Assembly: GCA_949290355.1 (NCBI GenBank)
Contig: CASERN010000008.1
Location: forward strand, 186,001 to 250,000
Direction of reading: 5' to 3'
Origin: an uncultured bacterium
GTDB lineage: Bacteria; Cyanobacteriota; Vampirovibrionia; Gastranaerophilales; Gastranaerophilaceae
Length of the DNA stretch: 64,000 nucleotides
Each line of letters opens with the position of its first letter. Within the stretch, counting starts at the first letter, position 1. This document shows, piece after piece, positions 7,567-16,441 of this stretch. The notes under the pieces are model-generated. The model had not been told where the DNA came from and did no database searches. It saw only the letters and a program-made list of their open reading frames with translations. The position numbers were made by a program, and so were the translations under genes.

Positions 7567-8888
7567 ATCTCTACCTCGAACAATCTATCCCAAGGGAATT
7601 TGTAACTTACTTTATATTTTACGTTAAATTTTTGATTAATTCTATCCTCGAAAGGTTTCATTTTACGACTTATAGTTTCCTCATCAGGCTTTGAAAGCAT
7701 TTGACGGACATTTGCCTGATATGCCCAATCATCCAAAAATCTAATTGTTTCGAGTTTGTTAAAAGCTTGTTCATTCAAATTTTTTGCAAAATATTTTACT
7801 TTTGCACCACAAATCAAGCTGCCTAAAGAATTTGCTGAAGTATTCCAAGCTGAATAGCCGTAAAAATTTTTGCTTAAATTATTTTCAAACAACTTTTCTA
7901 CAAATGCATTATCAGCACCGTTCGCAAATCTGACATCTGCAATCATAAAGTTTTTATCAGAAGTTTTAAATTCTCCATTAAACTGGACTGTCGGGACTTT
8001 CATAACAATTTCACCTTGATGCTCTATGAAATTATTAACATATAAAAGCATATCTGCCTCATTAGGCTTACACACTTCGCAACCTGCAAGTTCTAACTGC
8101 CCTATTACTGATTTTTCTATAGACACATCTTCATAATTTGATATCAAATCCTTATAATCAGGCTCTAAAAATATCGGAGCAACTTTTATATTACCTGATA
8201 TTGCCCTAGCCAAAAGAGTAAGAGGTATTTCGTCTGCACCTGTTTTCACAAAACCGCCTAATTTTTCCAATTCCTTTGCTTCCCGAACATTAAAACCATA
8301 TTCAGCACAATCATCCTTAGAAAAAATAAGCGTATTAAATATACCCTCTTTTTGCCATTCAAGGTAAATCTTATTTATTTCAAAATTTCTTTTTCGAGTA
8401 TCTAAATAATCATTCAGTATATCTTCAGGAACTTCACTTTTGCAAATTGTCCCAAATTTATCTATACAAAAAGAATAATTAAATATTTTTTTACCCCATT
8501 TATTCCAATATTCTTTTTCTTCCTCATTGACATTATTATTAGAAATTCTCATAATACTTGAGAATGCATAAATTTGAGCATTTTTGTCTTTCAAAATTTC
8601 TTTTAACTTTTCAATTCTTTCCCTAATTTTTTCAAAAGAGTCATTTGAGCGCCTTGAGGAAATAAGCCCGCCATAAGCAACAGTATCAAGAGATAAAATT
8701 ATCGCATCAACTTTTGGTAAATTTACAAGCCACTTAAAAATCCTATCTACATCAGCATACTTTGTTAAATCACCTAACCATTTTCTATCGGGCATATACA
8801 ATTTTATTTCATCATCTATAGCGCAAATTTGTTCTGGCAGGGTATAACATACGGGTCTGTTATCTATCGGTATAAAAGCTATGTTCAT
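7557..8888 (-). CDS. DUF4127 family protein
   Basis: 443 residues. The opening MNIAFIPIDNRPVCYTLPEQ and the later AIILSLDTVAYGGLISSRR and FVKTGADEIPLTLLARA are hallmarks of the DUF4127 family, whose biochemical role is unknown. No signal peptide or membrane helix. I chose ATG 8888 because the conserved N-terminus starts there and a perfect TATAAT ends 6 nt upstream; an extension to 8933 would encode a poorly conserved hydrophobic stretch. It is the first gene of a two-gene unit with mntP. Confidence 0.8.
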   Translation of the reverse strand: MNIAFIPIDNRPVCYTLPEQICAIDDEIKLYMPDRKWLGDLTKYADVDRIFKWLVNLPKVDAIILSLDTVAYGGLISSRRSNDSFEKIRERIEKLKEILKDKNAQIYAFSSIMRISNNNVNEEEKEYWNKWGKKIFNYSFCIDKFGTICKSEVPEDILNDYLDTRKRNFEINKIYLEWQKEGIFNTLIFSKDDCAEYGFNVREAKELEKLGGFVKTGADEIPLTLLARAISGNIKVAPIFLEPDYKDLISNYEDVSIEKSVIGQLELAGCEVCKPNEADMLLYVNNFIEHQGEIVMKVPTVQFNGEFKTSDKNFMIADVRFANGADNAFVEKLFENNLSKNFYGYSAWNTSANSLGSLICGAKVKYFAKNLNEQAFNKLETIRFLDDWAYQANVRQMLSKPDEETISRKMKPFEDRINQKFNVKYKVSYKFPWDRLFEVEICI

Positions 8889-8894
8889 AAACCT

Positions 8895-8922
8895 ATTATA
8901 TGTTAATATTAAATTTAAGCAA
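8895..8922 (-). promoter_or_regulatory. Promoter of the DUF4127-mntP unit, probably leaderless
   Basis: On the minus strand TTGCTT (8917-8922), 16 bp, TATAAT (8895-8900). The ATG at 8888 follows after 6 nt with no Shine-Dalgarno sequence between them. Confidence 0.6.
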
Positions 8923-8936
8923 AAAGGTAACAAATT

Positions 8937-9611
8937 ATGAAACTTGACAAATCTCCTAAAACTATTAAAACCATGTTCAACATAATCTCAGAAGAATATG
9001 ATTTTATGAACAACATAATCTCATTTAAAACTCAATATTTAATAAAACATAAAAGCCTGATGAATATTAATTGGTCAAATGGGATGAAAGTAATTGATTT
9101 ATGCTGTGGAACAGGCGATATGGCAAGTATTATAAAAGAAATAAACCCAAATACTCAAATTATTGGGATTGATTTTTCAGAAAAAATTATAGAAATTGCC
9201 AAAAAGAAAAATCAAAATAACGGGATTCAGTTTTTTGAAGGAGATATAACAAATCTTCCATACAGCGATAATACTTTTGATGCTGCAATTATGTCGTTTG
9301 CTCTCCGAAATATTTCAAATTCCGAAAAAGCAATTGAAGAAACTTACAGAATTTTAAAACCTAACGGACAATTTTTACATATAGATTTTGGGGAAAAGAA
9401 TTTTTTAAGTAGTATATTCGATAACTTTACTATTTTATCAAGCAAAATTTTTTCAAAAAATAAATCTGCATACACATATTTAATAAATTCTAAAAAACTT
9501 TTTTTAACTCCTGATGAATTAATAAAAGATTTTGAAAGCAAAGGATTTAAAAAAAAGGAAAGACGAGATTACCTTTTTGGGGTAATCTCTGCACAGATTA
9601 TGACAAAATAG
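8937..9611 (+). CDS. UbiE/MenG-type quinone C-methyltransferase
   Basis: 224 residues, class I SAM methyltransferase. It carries the UbiE/COQ5 signature: FNIISEEYDFMNNIISF at the N-terminus, SAM-binding motif IDLCCGTGDMASII, ALRNISNSEKAIEETYRILKPNG, and a C-terminal FLTPDELIKDF. The family methylates demethylmenaquinone or 2-polyprenyl-benzoquinols at the membrane face. It starts at ATG 8937 behind AAAGG and runs divergently from the DUF4127 gene. No other quinone genes are near, so the physiological substrate is inferred from the family only. It is convergent with the next gene, with only 4 bp between the stop codons. Confidence 0.8.
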   Translation: MKLDKSPKTIKTMFNIISEEYDFMNNIISFKTQYLIKHKSLMNINWSNGMKVIDLCCGTGDMASIIKEINPNTQIIGIDFSEKIIEIAKKKNQNNGIQFFEGDITNLPYSDNTFDAAIMSFALRNISNSEKAIEETYRILKPNGQFLHIDFGEKNFLSSIFDNFTILSSKIFSKNKSAYTYLINSKKLFLTPDELIKDFESKGFKKKERRDYLFGVISAQIMTK

Positions 9612-9615
9612 ATTT

Positions 9616-10641
9616 TTAGAACATCTTATAAGTACTTCCACCTTTAATAGAATCTAAAATTCCCCTAAAAGACATTTCCAAAAGATAATTGACCGCATCT
9701 TGAGTTTCATAAGCAATATGAGGTGTTATTATAACATTTGGGAATTGGGCTAATTTATTTATTATCTCGACTTCTTTCATGCATTTTAAATCAGTTTTAA
9801 GTTTTTTAGAAAATTGATTACACTTAAAAGCAGCCTCCTCGCAAGTAACTACATCTAAAGCTGCACCTTTTATTTTTTTATTTCTGATAGCCTCATCTAA
9901 TGCAAATATATCAACAAGCTCCCCTCTTGACGTATTAATAAAATACGAACAATTTTTCATAAGAGCAAATTGTTTTTGCGAAAACATATGATAATTATCA
10001 CCTGTATATGGAAGATGTAAAGAAACGATATCTGAGTGAGATAACAATTCTTCAATATTAGTATATTTTACATCCAAAAGGTTTTCCAATTCTCTTTTTT
10101 TATTTATATCATATGCCAATACATTCATCCCAAAAGCAACAGCTAACTTACACAAACCTGCACCAATCGCACCTGTACCGACGACACCTAAGGTTAATTT
10201 TGAAATATCTCTACCGATATATGACGAACATTGTCTGTCTTTTTTTAATAAATAATTAGAAGCAGGCAATATATTTCTCACAAGTGCAATCATTAGACCC
10301 ATTGTATATTGAGCTACAGATTTTGCTCCGTAATTTTCTACATTAATAATATCAATATTTTTTTCAACAGCGGCTTTATGATTTATATGATCAATTCCTG
10401 TTGAGCGTGTTGAAATTATACGTAAATTTTTAAAAGAATTAATAACATTTTGAGTAACTTCCGAATTGATAAAAACACTTATTGCATAAGTTTGTTCAAG
10501 CTGTTCTGAAGTAAGATTTTTTACGGTTTCATCATTTAAACTTTCTTTAAAAAAAGTTATATCAAAAATTTCAGAATCATAAGTCTTGAAAAATTCTTTT
10601 TCCGATTCTCGAAAATCAAAAAGTAACATCTTTATTGCCAT
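9616..10641 (-). CDS. D-lactate dehydrogenase-like 2-hydroxyacid dehydrogenase
   Basis: 341 residues. NAD-dependent D-2-hydroxyacid dehydrogenase fold: substrate-domain STRSTGIDHIN (about 78-87), Rossmann motif GVVGTGAIGAG (152-162), NTSRGELVD with the catalytic Arg, and ITPHIAYET with the catalytic His near 309. The length and the pattern VTCEEAAF before the His resemble fermentative D-lactate dehydrogenases (LdhA), which reduce pyruvate with NADH. That would suit a fermentative organism, but glyoxylate or hydroxypyruvate reductases share this fold. Start ATG 10641 behind AGGAGG. Monocistronic by context. Confidence 0.8.
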   Translation of the reverse strand: MAIKMLLFDFRESEKEFFKTYDSEIFDITFFKESLNDETVKNLTSEQLEQTYAISVFINSEVTQNVINSFKNLRIISTRSTGIDHINHKAAVEKNIDIINVENYGAKSVAQYTMGLMIALVRNILPASNYLLKKDRQCSSYIGRDISKLTLGVVGTGAIGAGLCKLAVAFGMNVLAYDINKKRELENLLDVKYTNIEELLSHSDIVSLHLPYTGDNYHMFSQKQFALMKNCSYFINTSRGELVDIFALDEAIRNKKIKGAALDVVTCEEAAFKCNQFSKKLKTDLKCMKEVEIINKLAQFPNVIITPHIAYETQDAVNYLLEMSFRGILDSIKGGSTYKMF

Positions 10642-10792
10642 ATAAAATATTCCTCCTATTTTTGAATATTATTAAACAAAAGAGTATTTATTCTATTACA
10701 CGAAAGTACAAAATTACAGAATAATTAATTAACTGATAGTTGAATGAATTACTTGAAAAAAAAAGTTATTCTAAAATCGAAAGGAACACAAA

Positions 10793-11275
10793 ATGAAACA
10801 TGATCTGATAATAAGAGAACCTGAATTATACTTTGACAGTATACATAATGAATTGAATAATTTTTTAAGGGATACATTGCTTATAAATTCTATGGCAAAT
10901 CCATTAAATGTCAAAAAAACATCAGTTTGGCGTCCTGCAATAGAAGTTAAGCAAAACGATAAAAATTACAAAGTTAAAATTCAACTTCCAGGAGTCAATA
11001 AAGATGATATTGAAGTTGAATTAGACAATGACTTTATGACAATATCCGCTGAAATTAAAGAAGAAGCGGAAGAAAAAGAAGAAAAAACAAAAAATGAACG
11101 TTATCATACATCAGAATTTCGCTACGGCAGATATCAAAGGACAATTTCTTTTGACCAGCCTATAAAGACAGATGAAGCTACCGCTGTATATGATAAAGGT
11201 ATTTTATCAATAACAATACCTAAAGTCTTAACAGAAAATAAAAAACCTAAAAAATTAGAAATCAAAGAAAAGTAA
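10793..11275 (+). CDS. Small heat shock protein Hsp20
   Basis: 160 residues. The alpha-crystallin domain covers about 45-140: WRPAIEVKQND, IQLPGVNKDDIEVELDND, the YHTSEFRYGRYQRTISF strand pair and the closing AVYDKGILSITIPK, with the I-x-I-like C-terminal extension beyond. ATP-independent chaperone that holds unfolding proteins. Start ATG 10793 with AAAGGA upstream. A CIRCE element was looked for and not found, so heat control, if any, uses another system. The gene is followed by a small hairpin (TGTGTA/TACACA, near 11285-11303) and then by a putative RNA gene. Confidence 0.92.
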   Translation: MKHDLIIREPELYFDSIHNELNNFLRDTLLINSMANPLNVKKTSVWRPAIEVKQNDKNYKVKIQLPGVNKDDIEVELDNDFMTISAEIKEEAEEKEEKTKNERYHTSEFRYGRYQRTISFDQPIKTDEATAVYDKGILSITIPKVLTENKKPKKLEIKEK

Positions 11276-11309
11276 CAAAGCCTGTGTAAAAAATATACAC
11301 AAGACTTGA

Positions 11310-11618
11310 AAATTCGTATCTCAAAGCCGAATCATCCGAGATATTTTCGGGTTCGGGGGAACGTGCCACTTGAATAATTACAAGCGGGGAAATGCATTCA
11401 CGTTTCAAATTCGAGGCAGATGATAGTGATAATCTGCATAATTCCCGAAGAAATAGCGGCGGGATACGGACGGTTACCGACTGTTTATACCCTCTTTTTA
11501 TTCCGATAAAGTTATAAATAACAGCGGACTTATTTAAAATGAGAAAGTATTAAACTGTATAATGCCGGTAATCGATAACCAAGACACGGGGTGCAGATAT
11601 AATAGCATTCCGTGTCTT
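11310..11618 (+). ncRNA. Unidentified structured RNA candidate
   Basis: About 300 nt with no credible coding frame, clearly richer in G+C than neighbouring intergenic DNA, ending in a strong plus-strand terminator. Possible pairings seen by eye: TTCGGGGGAA (about 11350) with TTCCCGAA (about 11442) as a long-range stem; inside it AACGTG/CACGTT enclosing a CTTG/CAAG hairpin, and GCAGAT/ATCTGC as a separate hairpin; further on GGGATA/TATACCC. This multibranched layout suggests a folded RNA. It lacks the conserved boxes I know for RNase P, tmRNA, SRP RNA, 6S or common riboswitches. It could also be a long structured 3' UTR of hsp20. Confidence 0.5.
11581..11618 (+). terminator. Intrinsic terminator after the RNA candidate
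   Basis: AAGACACGG (11581-11589) pairs with CCGTGTCTT (11610-11618), followed by TTTTATT. On the opposite strand no T-run follows, so it terminates plus-strand transcription. That implies a transcript crossing 11276-11580. Confidence 0.8.
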
Positions 11619-11626
11619 TTTTATTA

Positions 11627-12952
11627 CTATTCACTAACGAATTTTATTAATTTTTTAATATCTTTATTCCAAACCCCGTTCCAATTTCTTATAATCAAAT
11701 CAGCTGGACTTATACCATCCATTGTATATTCTTTTATTGCTTCAAGGTATTTTTCTTCATCAGTATCCATATTAATTAATGACTTTTCTGCAATATACAA
11801 TATCTCTTTTGCAATATCTTTTACGAAATAATTACCAATTCTCGCGTTTAATGCACTCTTCGGCACATTATATCTTAGTTCAGAAAAATCTCTATATTCA
11901 AAATCTTTGAATAATTCTTCTATTTCATCCATTGCATTATCACTGTATAAAATTCCTTTGTATATAGCTAGAATTGAATATTGAAGGTTCCTACCTACAC
12001 AATCATGATTCCTTATTTCTATAAAATTCCTTAATCTAACTTCAGGGAAATATAAGTTTGCATGCAATTTGAAATCATCTATATCAGCTTCATATGTCTC
12101 ATAGCCGTTATTCATAAATTGCGCAAAATTTATTTTGCCATTTATCGGAATTGCTGAAGAATCTTTATTTATAAAAATTATTGGAGAATCAAGTACATAA
12201 TCAACATATTCTTCAAAAGAAAAGTTATCATCTATCTGCCCAACAAACCCACATCTATCATTATCAGTATTTAACCAGCTCAATGCTCTGAAACTTTTAT
12301 AACCTGTCTCTACACCACCTCTGATTGGAGAATTTGCAAACATTGCAGTCATAAATGGGGTTAATTTATTAGCAATTTTAAATTTTTTCATTGCATCTTC
12401 TTCACTTTCAAAATCAATACAACATTGAATGCCTGCAGTTTCTCTCATCATAACATCTGATAAAATACCCCATAAATATTTTGCCATTATATGATATCTT
12501 CTTTTGGGGATCAAACTTATTGATTTATGTGTGGATAAAGGTGATACTCCATAATTTAAAAGATCTATACCAAATTTATCAAGTACAGGAGCCATAAATT
12601 TATCTAAATTATTTATTTTTTGTTTTAAATCATTAATTGATTTTTCCGGTTTTATGCTTAATTCAATCTGACATCCAGGTTCAAGAGTTATAGTGTCATG
12701 CTCTTGTTTTAACCCAATGATATTGTAATCGTCAGTAATATAATCCCAATTTTCTTCTTTTGCAAAACTTCTTAAAAAATTACATACCCCAAATTCAGAA
12801 GAATAATCTGCAGCTTTTGAAGTAACAGAAAAAATAGGAAGCCTTTCATATTCAAGCCCAATTTTATGTTCTTCCCTAGGTTTACACCCATCAGTATACA
12901 ATTTTAGAATACTTGTTTTGTCTAATTTTTCTTTAATTTGAATGTTACTCAC
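11627..12952 (-). CDS. gshA: Glutamate-cysteine ligase, plant/cyanobacterial type
   Basis: 441 residues. First step of glutathione synthesis (Glu + Cys + ATP to gamma-Glu-Cys). Motifs fit the plant/EgtA-like GCS2 class rather than enterobacterial GshA: KIGLEYERLP (ATP/metal Glu), LEPGCQIELS, a central MMRETAGIQCCIDFES, and ANSPIRGGVETGYKSFRALSWLNTD. Start is GTG 12952, fixed by AGGAGG five bases upstream; the overlapping ATG runs straight into a stop. No glutathione synthetase gene is visible in the window, so whether it makes glutathione or only gamma-glutamylcysteine cannot be told. Confidence 0.85.
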   Translation of the reverse strand: MSNIQIKEKLDKTSILKLYTDGCKPREEHKIGLEYERLPIFSVTSKAADYSSEFGVCNFLRSFAKEENWDYITDDYNIIGLKQEHDTITLEPGCQIELSIKPEKSINDLKQKINNLDKFMAPVLDKFGIDLLNYGVSPLSTHKSISLIPKRRYHIMAKYLWGILSDVMMRETAGIQCCIDFESEEDAMKKFKIANKLTPFMTAMFANSPIRGGVETGYKSFRALSWLNTDNDRCGFVGQIDDNFSFEEYVDYVLDSPIIFINKDSSAIPINGKINFAQFMNNGYETYEADIDDFKLHANLYFPEVRLRNFIEIRNHDCVGRNLQYSILAIYKGILYSDNAMDEIEELFKDFEYRDFSELRYNVPKSALNARIGNYFVKDIAKEILYIAEKSLINMDTDEEKYLEAIKEYTMDGISPADLIIRNWNGVWNKDIKKLIKFVSE

Positions 12953-13042
12953 ATTGACCTCCTATCTAATTATAACATCGTCAAAATTAACAAAAAAAAA
13001 TTATTAAAACATTTACCTGTGTGTGGTATTATTATAGGTAAG

Positions 13043-13885
13043 ATGAACTACTTCGAACGGGCAAAATACTTCAGAACAAAAAAAAGACTCGGTCAAAATT
13101 TTCTTATTGACGGGCAGACAATCAGTGATATTATTGACTTTGCAGATATAAAGCCGGATGATATTGTCATAGAAATAGGTCCCGGTGTCGGTTTTGTTAC
13201 AGAACAATTGATTAAGCATGCCAAACGTGTAATTGCAATCGAACTTGATGAAGAAGCAATAAAAGAATTAAAGAAACTTAATGCTCCAAATCTTGAAATA
13301 ATACATAATGATATTTTAAAACAAGATTTATCAGAATTATGCGAAGGTAAAGTCAAAGTTGTTGCAAACATACCATATTATATTACAAGCCCGATTATTG
13401 CTCATTTGCTTGGTGAAGTTGACGATTTAAACAATAAAAACAGAAATAAAATTACAGATATTTTACTAATGGTGCAAGAAGAAGTAGCAAGAAGAATGGC
13501 TGCAAATGAAAGTTCATCAGGAAAACAATATGGACTTTTGACAATTCTTTCACAATTTTGGGCTGATGTAAAAATTATGAAATTAGTTGGAAGACGATCT
13601 TTTTATCCTGCTCCAAAAGTCAATTCCGCATTAGTAAAACTAAACGTTAGAGAAAAACCGCTTCTGGAATTAACTGATTATAAACACTTTAGAAAAACCG
13701 TCAAAGCTGCATTTTCACAACGCAGAAAAAATATCAAAAACTGTCTTCTTTCTGGAGGGTTTTCAAAAGAAAATATTCAAAATGCTCTTGCTAAATTAAA
13801 TCTTGAGGAAAATACAAGAGGAGAAAAACTCTCCATAGAAACTTTCGGAAAATTATCGGAGGCATTGATAGAAAATGAAAATTAA
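13043..13885 (+). CDS. rsmA: 16S rRNA dimethyladenosine transferase RsmA (KsgA)
   Basis: 280 residues. Dimethylates the two adjacent adenines of the 3' terminal hairpin of 16S rRNA during 30S maturation. Motifs: KKRLGQNFLID, SAM site EIGPGVGFVTEQL, NIPYYITSPI (the catalytic N-I-P-Y motif) and GRRSFYPAPKVNSALV, then FSQRRKNIKN. I start at ATG 13043 because family members begin with this MNYFERAKYF-type segment; a longer frame from 12938 would overlap the divergent gshA promoter. It overlaps ispE by 11 bp. Confidence 0.93.
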   Translation: MNYFERAKYFRTKKRLGQNFLIDGQTISDIIDFADIKPDDIVIEIGPGVGFVTEQLIKHAKRVIAIELDEEAIKELKKLNAPNLEIIHNDILKQDLSELCEGKVKVVANIPYYITSPIIAHLLGEVDDLNNKNRNKITDILLMVQEEVARRMAANESSSGKQYGLLTILSQFWADVKIMKLVGRRSFYPAPKVNSALVKLNVREKPLLELTDYKHFRKTVKAAFSQRRKNIKNCLLSGGFSKENIQNALAKLNLEENTRGEKLSIETFGKLSEALIENEN

Positions 13886-14684
13886 AATTCAATGTCCTGC
13901 AAAAATTAATTTGACCTTGAAAATTTTAGGTAAACGTCAAGACGGTTTTCATAACATTGAAAGCATAATGCAAACAATAAACCTTTATGATTATTTAACT
14001 ATTAATGTAAAAAAATCTGATAATCTTGAAATCAATCTTTCTGGTAATAACAATGAAATTCCGTATAATGAAAAAAATCTTGTCTATAAAGCTGCAAAAC
14101 TTTTTTTTGACAATACAAACATTTCACCTCATCAAATTGAAATTTATATAGACAAAAACATCCCAGTTGCAGCTGGACTTGCTGGCGGAAGCACAGATGC
14201 AGCAGGGACTTTATACGGATTAAACAAAATTTTTGATGAACCTTTATCAAAAAAGAAATTGCATGAACTTTGTGCCAAGCTTGGCTCTGATCTGAATTTC
14301 TGCCTTGAAGGCGGAAGACAAATGACAAAAGGACGAGGCGAAATTTTAGAAAAGCTTCCTTTTGAAGAATTATCTATTTCTTTGATTAAACCTAAAAATT
14401 TAGGAATCAGTGCTAAAGAAGCATACACAAAATTTTCAGAAAAAAATTCTCAAAATTTTCAATCAAAATACGGCTCAAAAAATAATTTTAAAAACGATCT
14501 TGAATGGGCATTGATTGATGATTATAAAGAATTACAAAATATAAAAAATTTATACCCGCAATCCATTATGTCCGGATCGGGATCTACTTATTTTAGTGTT
14601 AATTCGGAGTTTTGCCCCACAGAAAATTATTGGACAGCAAATAACCTTAAAAGCACAGAAGAAGGAATTTGTGTCGTAAATTAA
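13875..14684 (+). CDS. ispE: 4-diphosphocytidyl-2-C-methyl-D-erythritol kinase IspE
   Basis: 269 residues, GHMP kinase. It phosphorylates CDP-methylerythritol in the MEP route to isoprenoids. Signatures: CPAKINLTLKILGKRQDGFH at the start, the ATP-binding PVAAGLAGGSTDAAGTLYG (about 94-112), GSDLNFCLEGG and the C-terminal MSGSGSTYFSV. It overlaps rsmA (ATGAAAATTAA), a common pairing of these two genes, so translation is probably coupled. Slightly short at the C-terminus compared with the roughly 280-290 residue norm but all motifs are there. Confidence 0.93.
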   Translation: MKIKIQCPAKINLTLKILGKRQDGFHNIESIMQTINLYDYLTINVKKSDNLEINLSGNNNEIPYNEKNLVYKAAKLFFDNTNISPHQIEIYIDKNIPVAAGLAGGSTDAAGTLYGLNKIFDEPLSKKKLHELCAKLGSDLNFCLEGGRQMTKGRGEILEKLPFEELSISLIKPKNLGISAKEAYTKFSEKNSQNFQSKYGSKNNFKNDLEWALIDDYKELQNIKNLYPQSIMSGSGSTYFSVNSEFCPTENYWTANNLKSTEEGICVVN

Positions 14685-14716
14685 ACGACCTCTCAAAATC
14701 AGTTTGAGAGGCCGTT
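14684..14716. terminator. Bidirectional intrinsic terminator
   Basis: CCTCTCAAA (14689-14697) pairs with TTTGAGAGG (14703-14711), extended by AACG/CGTT, with T-rich sequence on the right. It lies between the convergent ispE and the Ala-rich gene. Confidence 0.8.
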
Positions 14717-14723
14717 ATTTTTA

Positions 14724-16265
14724 TTAATTAAGTCTTACTGGAACATTATCATTACAATCTTGTTTGTATTTGTTAGTTTCTACAGGAGATCCGTTCCATC
14801 TTACGAATTTATATCTTGGATTAGATGATGAGTTTCTTTTTAAAACTTTTCCATCACAGTCTATTTGAATCATAGCATCATCCAAATATTTTAATTCAGG
14901 ATATTTTTTGATATATTGCTCATTTTCAATTAGATCTGAAAAATCAGTGTATAATCTCATATTTTGACCAACGCTAGGCATAGTATTTAATTTGAAGTTT
15001 GTAATACCATGTTTTAATTTTTCTGCGTGGATTAAAGCTTTCAAAACTTTACCATCAGGTCTTTTGCCGTTTACAGTCATTTTACCTTGGATAACGCTTG
15101 CCCAATAATCACCTTTTCTTACAGCATAATCACAATATTCAGATTCCCATCTTTCTTCTGGACAATCTTTAACTGTTGTTGTAGTTGGAGTCGCAGGTTC
15201 TTCTTTTTTTACAGGTTGTACAGGCATCACATCAGGTTCTACAGCTTGAGGTTTATGAGGAGGTACAGCAGGTTGTCCGGGTTCATAAACCCTATCTTCC
15301 TTGTTTCCTCTATCTTTTATTAATGCAGCTGCAGACAAACCTAAACCAAGTCCGATTCCTGCACCTACAAAATAACTGTTACTTTTTGCAGCTGCTGCTG
15401 CGGCTGCTGAAGCTGATGATGAAGCTGATGATGAAGCTCCTCCACCTGCTGCAGCTGCTGATGAAGATGAAGATGCTGCGGCTGCAGCTGCTGCAGAATT
15501 AGCAAATAATGGAGCTGCTGCTACACCTAATGCAGTACCGCCAACTACTGCTAAGCCTCTATATAGATTTGTATTATCCCTTTCATAACCTATATTAGAT
15601 TTCTTAGCAATATTTTTTATAACGTTTGCTTTAACTCCTTGATCTTGAGCAACTTGACGTCTTTCTTTTAAACTTAAATAATAATTTTCTGTTTCACCCT
15701 CAATTGTATGAGTATTAGCAAATTCTACTGCTTTTGCTTTGAATTTATCGCTTGAAAAGTTTCCGTTTTCATCGTAAAAATCATTTCTATGTTCTTGAAC
15801 ATATTCACGAGTTCTTTTGCCTTTTACATATTCATTTTCGGTCAATTTTGAATCAGCAATCTTCTTAGCATCACGTCTGCTTAATCCCAAACCTCTATAA
15901 TGTTCAATTAATTCTTTACGTTGAGCTTTACGTTCTTTTTCAGCTGCTTTATAAGCTGATTTATCCATAAAGACTTGTGTATTTTGACTACGCTCTTTAT
16001 TATATTCATTTTTTACATAATTGTGAGCTAATTTTTCTGCTTCTTTTTCAGATGTTATATTTCTTCCATCAGAGGCACCATATTTTAAAAATTCAGACTT
16101 TGCCTCTTGCTCAGCTACTTTACGATCTGATTTTGAAGTTAATTCTCTTTGAATTTCTGAATTTAACTTTTCTTTTTGTAAATTTTCATAATTTTGTGAA
16201 TTAACTTTTTGTTGAGTAGACTGAGATACAGATGAATCTAAACCAATTTTGTTTACGTCTATCAT
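14724..16265 (-). CDS. Lineage-specific coiled-coil protein with Ala/Ser-rich membrane region and LysM-like tail
   Basis: 513 residues, not matched to a named family. N-terminal 200 residues are highly charged and helical (long Lys/Glu/Arg stretches, for example SAYKAAEKERKAQRKELI). About 225-320 is hydrophobic and low complexity: GLAVVGGTALGVAAAPL, long Ala and Ser runs with GGG, then GAGIGLGLGLSAAALI, perhaps one or two membrane segments. A Pro-rich linker follows, then a 130-residue C-terminus starting CPEERWESEYCDYAVRKGDY with VGQNMRLY, which resembles a LysM-type peptidoglycan module. Start ATG 16265 behind AAAGGGG. Architecture parallels the 873-residue protein at 60524-63145. Confidence 0.7.
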   Translation of the reverse strand: MIDVNKIGLDSSVSQSTQQKVNSQNYENLQKEKLNSEIQRELTSKSDRKVAEQEAKSEFLKYGASDGRNITSEKEAEKLAHNYVKNEYNKERSQNTQVFMDKSAYKAAEKERKAQRKELIEHYRGLGLSRRDAKKIADSKLTENEYVKGKRTREYVQEHRNDFYDENGNFSSDKFKAKAVEFANTHTIEGETENYYLSLKERRQVAQDQGVKANVIKNIAKKSNIGYERDNTNLYRGLAVVGGTALGVAAAPLFANSAAAAAAASSSSSAAAAGGGASSSASSSASAAAAAAAKSNSYFVGAGIGLGLGLSAAALIKDRGNKEDRVYEPGQPAVPPHKPQAVEPDVMPVQPVKKEEPATPTTTTVKDCPEERWESEYCDYAVRKGDYWASVIQGKMTVNGKRPDGKVLKALIHAEKLKHGITNFKLNTMPSVGQNMRLYTDFSDLIENEQYIKKYPELKYLDDAMIQIDCDGKVLKRNSSSNPRYKFVRWNGSPVETNKYKQDCNDNVPVRLN

Positions 16266-16429
16266 TTTTTCCCCTTTCAATTTCCTCGTGAAAAGAAATT
16301 TTAATCTTTAATCCCCTATACTTTTATTAAAAATTTTGCGTTTGTAAAATTGCATGATTTTTTATATTATCTTAATATTTTTTAACAAAACTATCTTTAA
16401 AGGCTATGTACTTATTTTTCACAATGATG

Positions 16430-16435
16430 TATCAT
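16430..16435 (+). promoter_or_regulatory. Putative -10 box of a leaderless ABC ATPase mRNA
   Basis: TATCAT ends 6 nt before the ATG at 16442. No Shine-Dalgarno sequence is present, and the -35 region (TGTACT, 16407-16412) is weak. Supported mainly by the same spacing recurring at other genes of the window. Confidence 0.45.
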
Positions 16436-16441
16436 TAGTCT

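Noticed and set aside
7021..8960. yybP-ykoY manganese riboswitch ahead of the mntP unit
   Set aside because: Only about 50 bp separate the divergent genes and the promoter leaves essentially no leader.
10700..10792. CIRCE heat-shock operator before hsp20
   Set aside because: Neither half-site TTAGCACTC nor GAGTGCTAA is present.
11330..11480. Possible tRNA, tmRNA, RNase P or B12 riboswitch because of GGGTTCGGGGG and GCCACT
   Set aside because: No cloverleaf, no T-loop A at the right place, no conserved boxes of those RNAs. Kept as an unidentified structured RNA candidate.
12938..13042. N-terminal extension of RsmA by 35 residues
   Set aside because: It would overlap the gshA start region and lacks family similarity; the conserved N-terminus begins at 13043.
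15087..15502. Plus-strand frames antisense to the Ala/Ser-rich region
   Set aside because: Leu/Gln- and Phe/Tyr-rich artefacts of the low-complexity Ala/Ser codons of the minus-strand gene.
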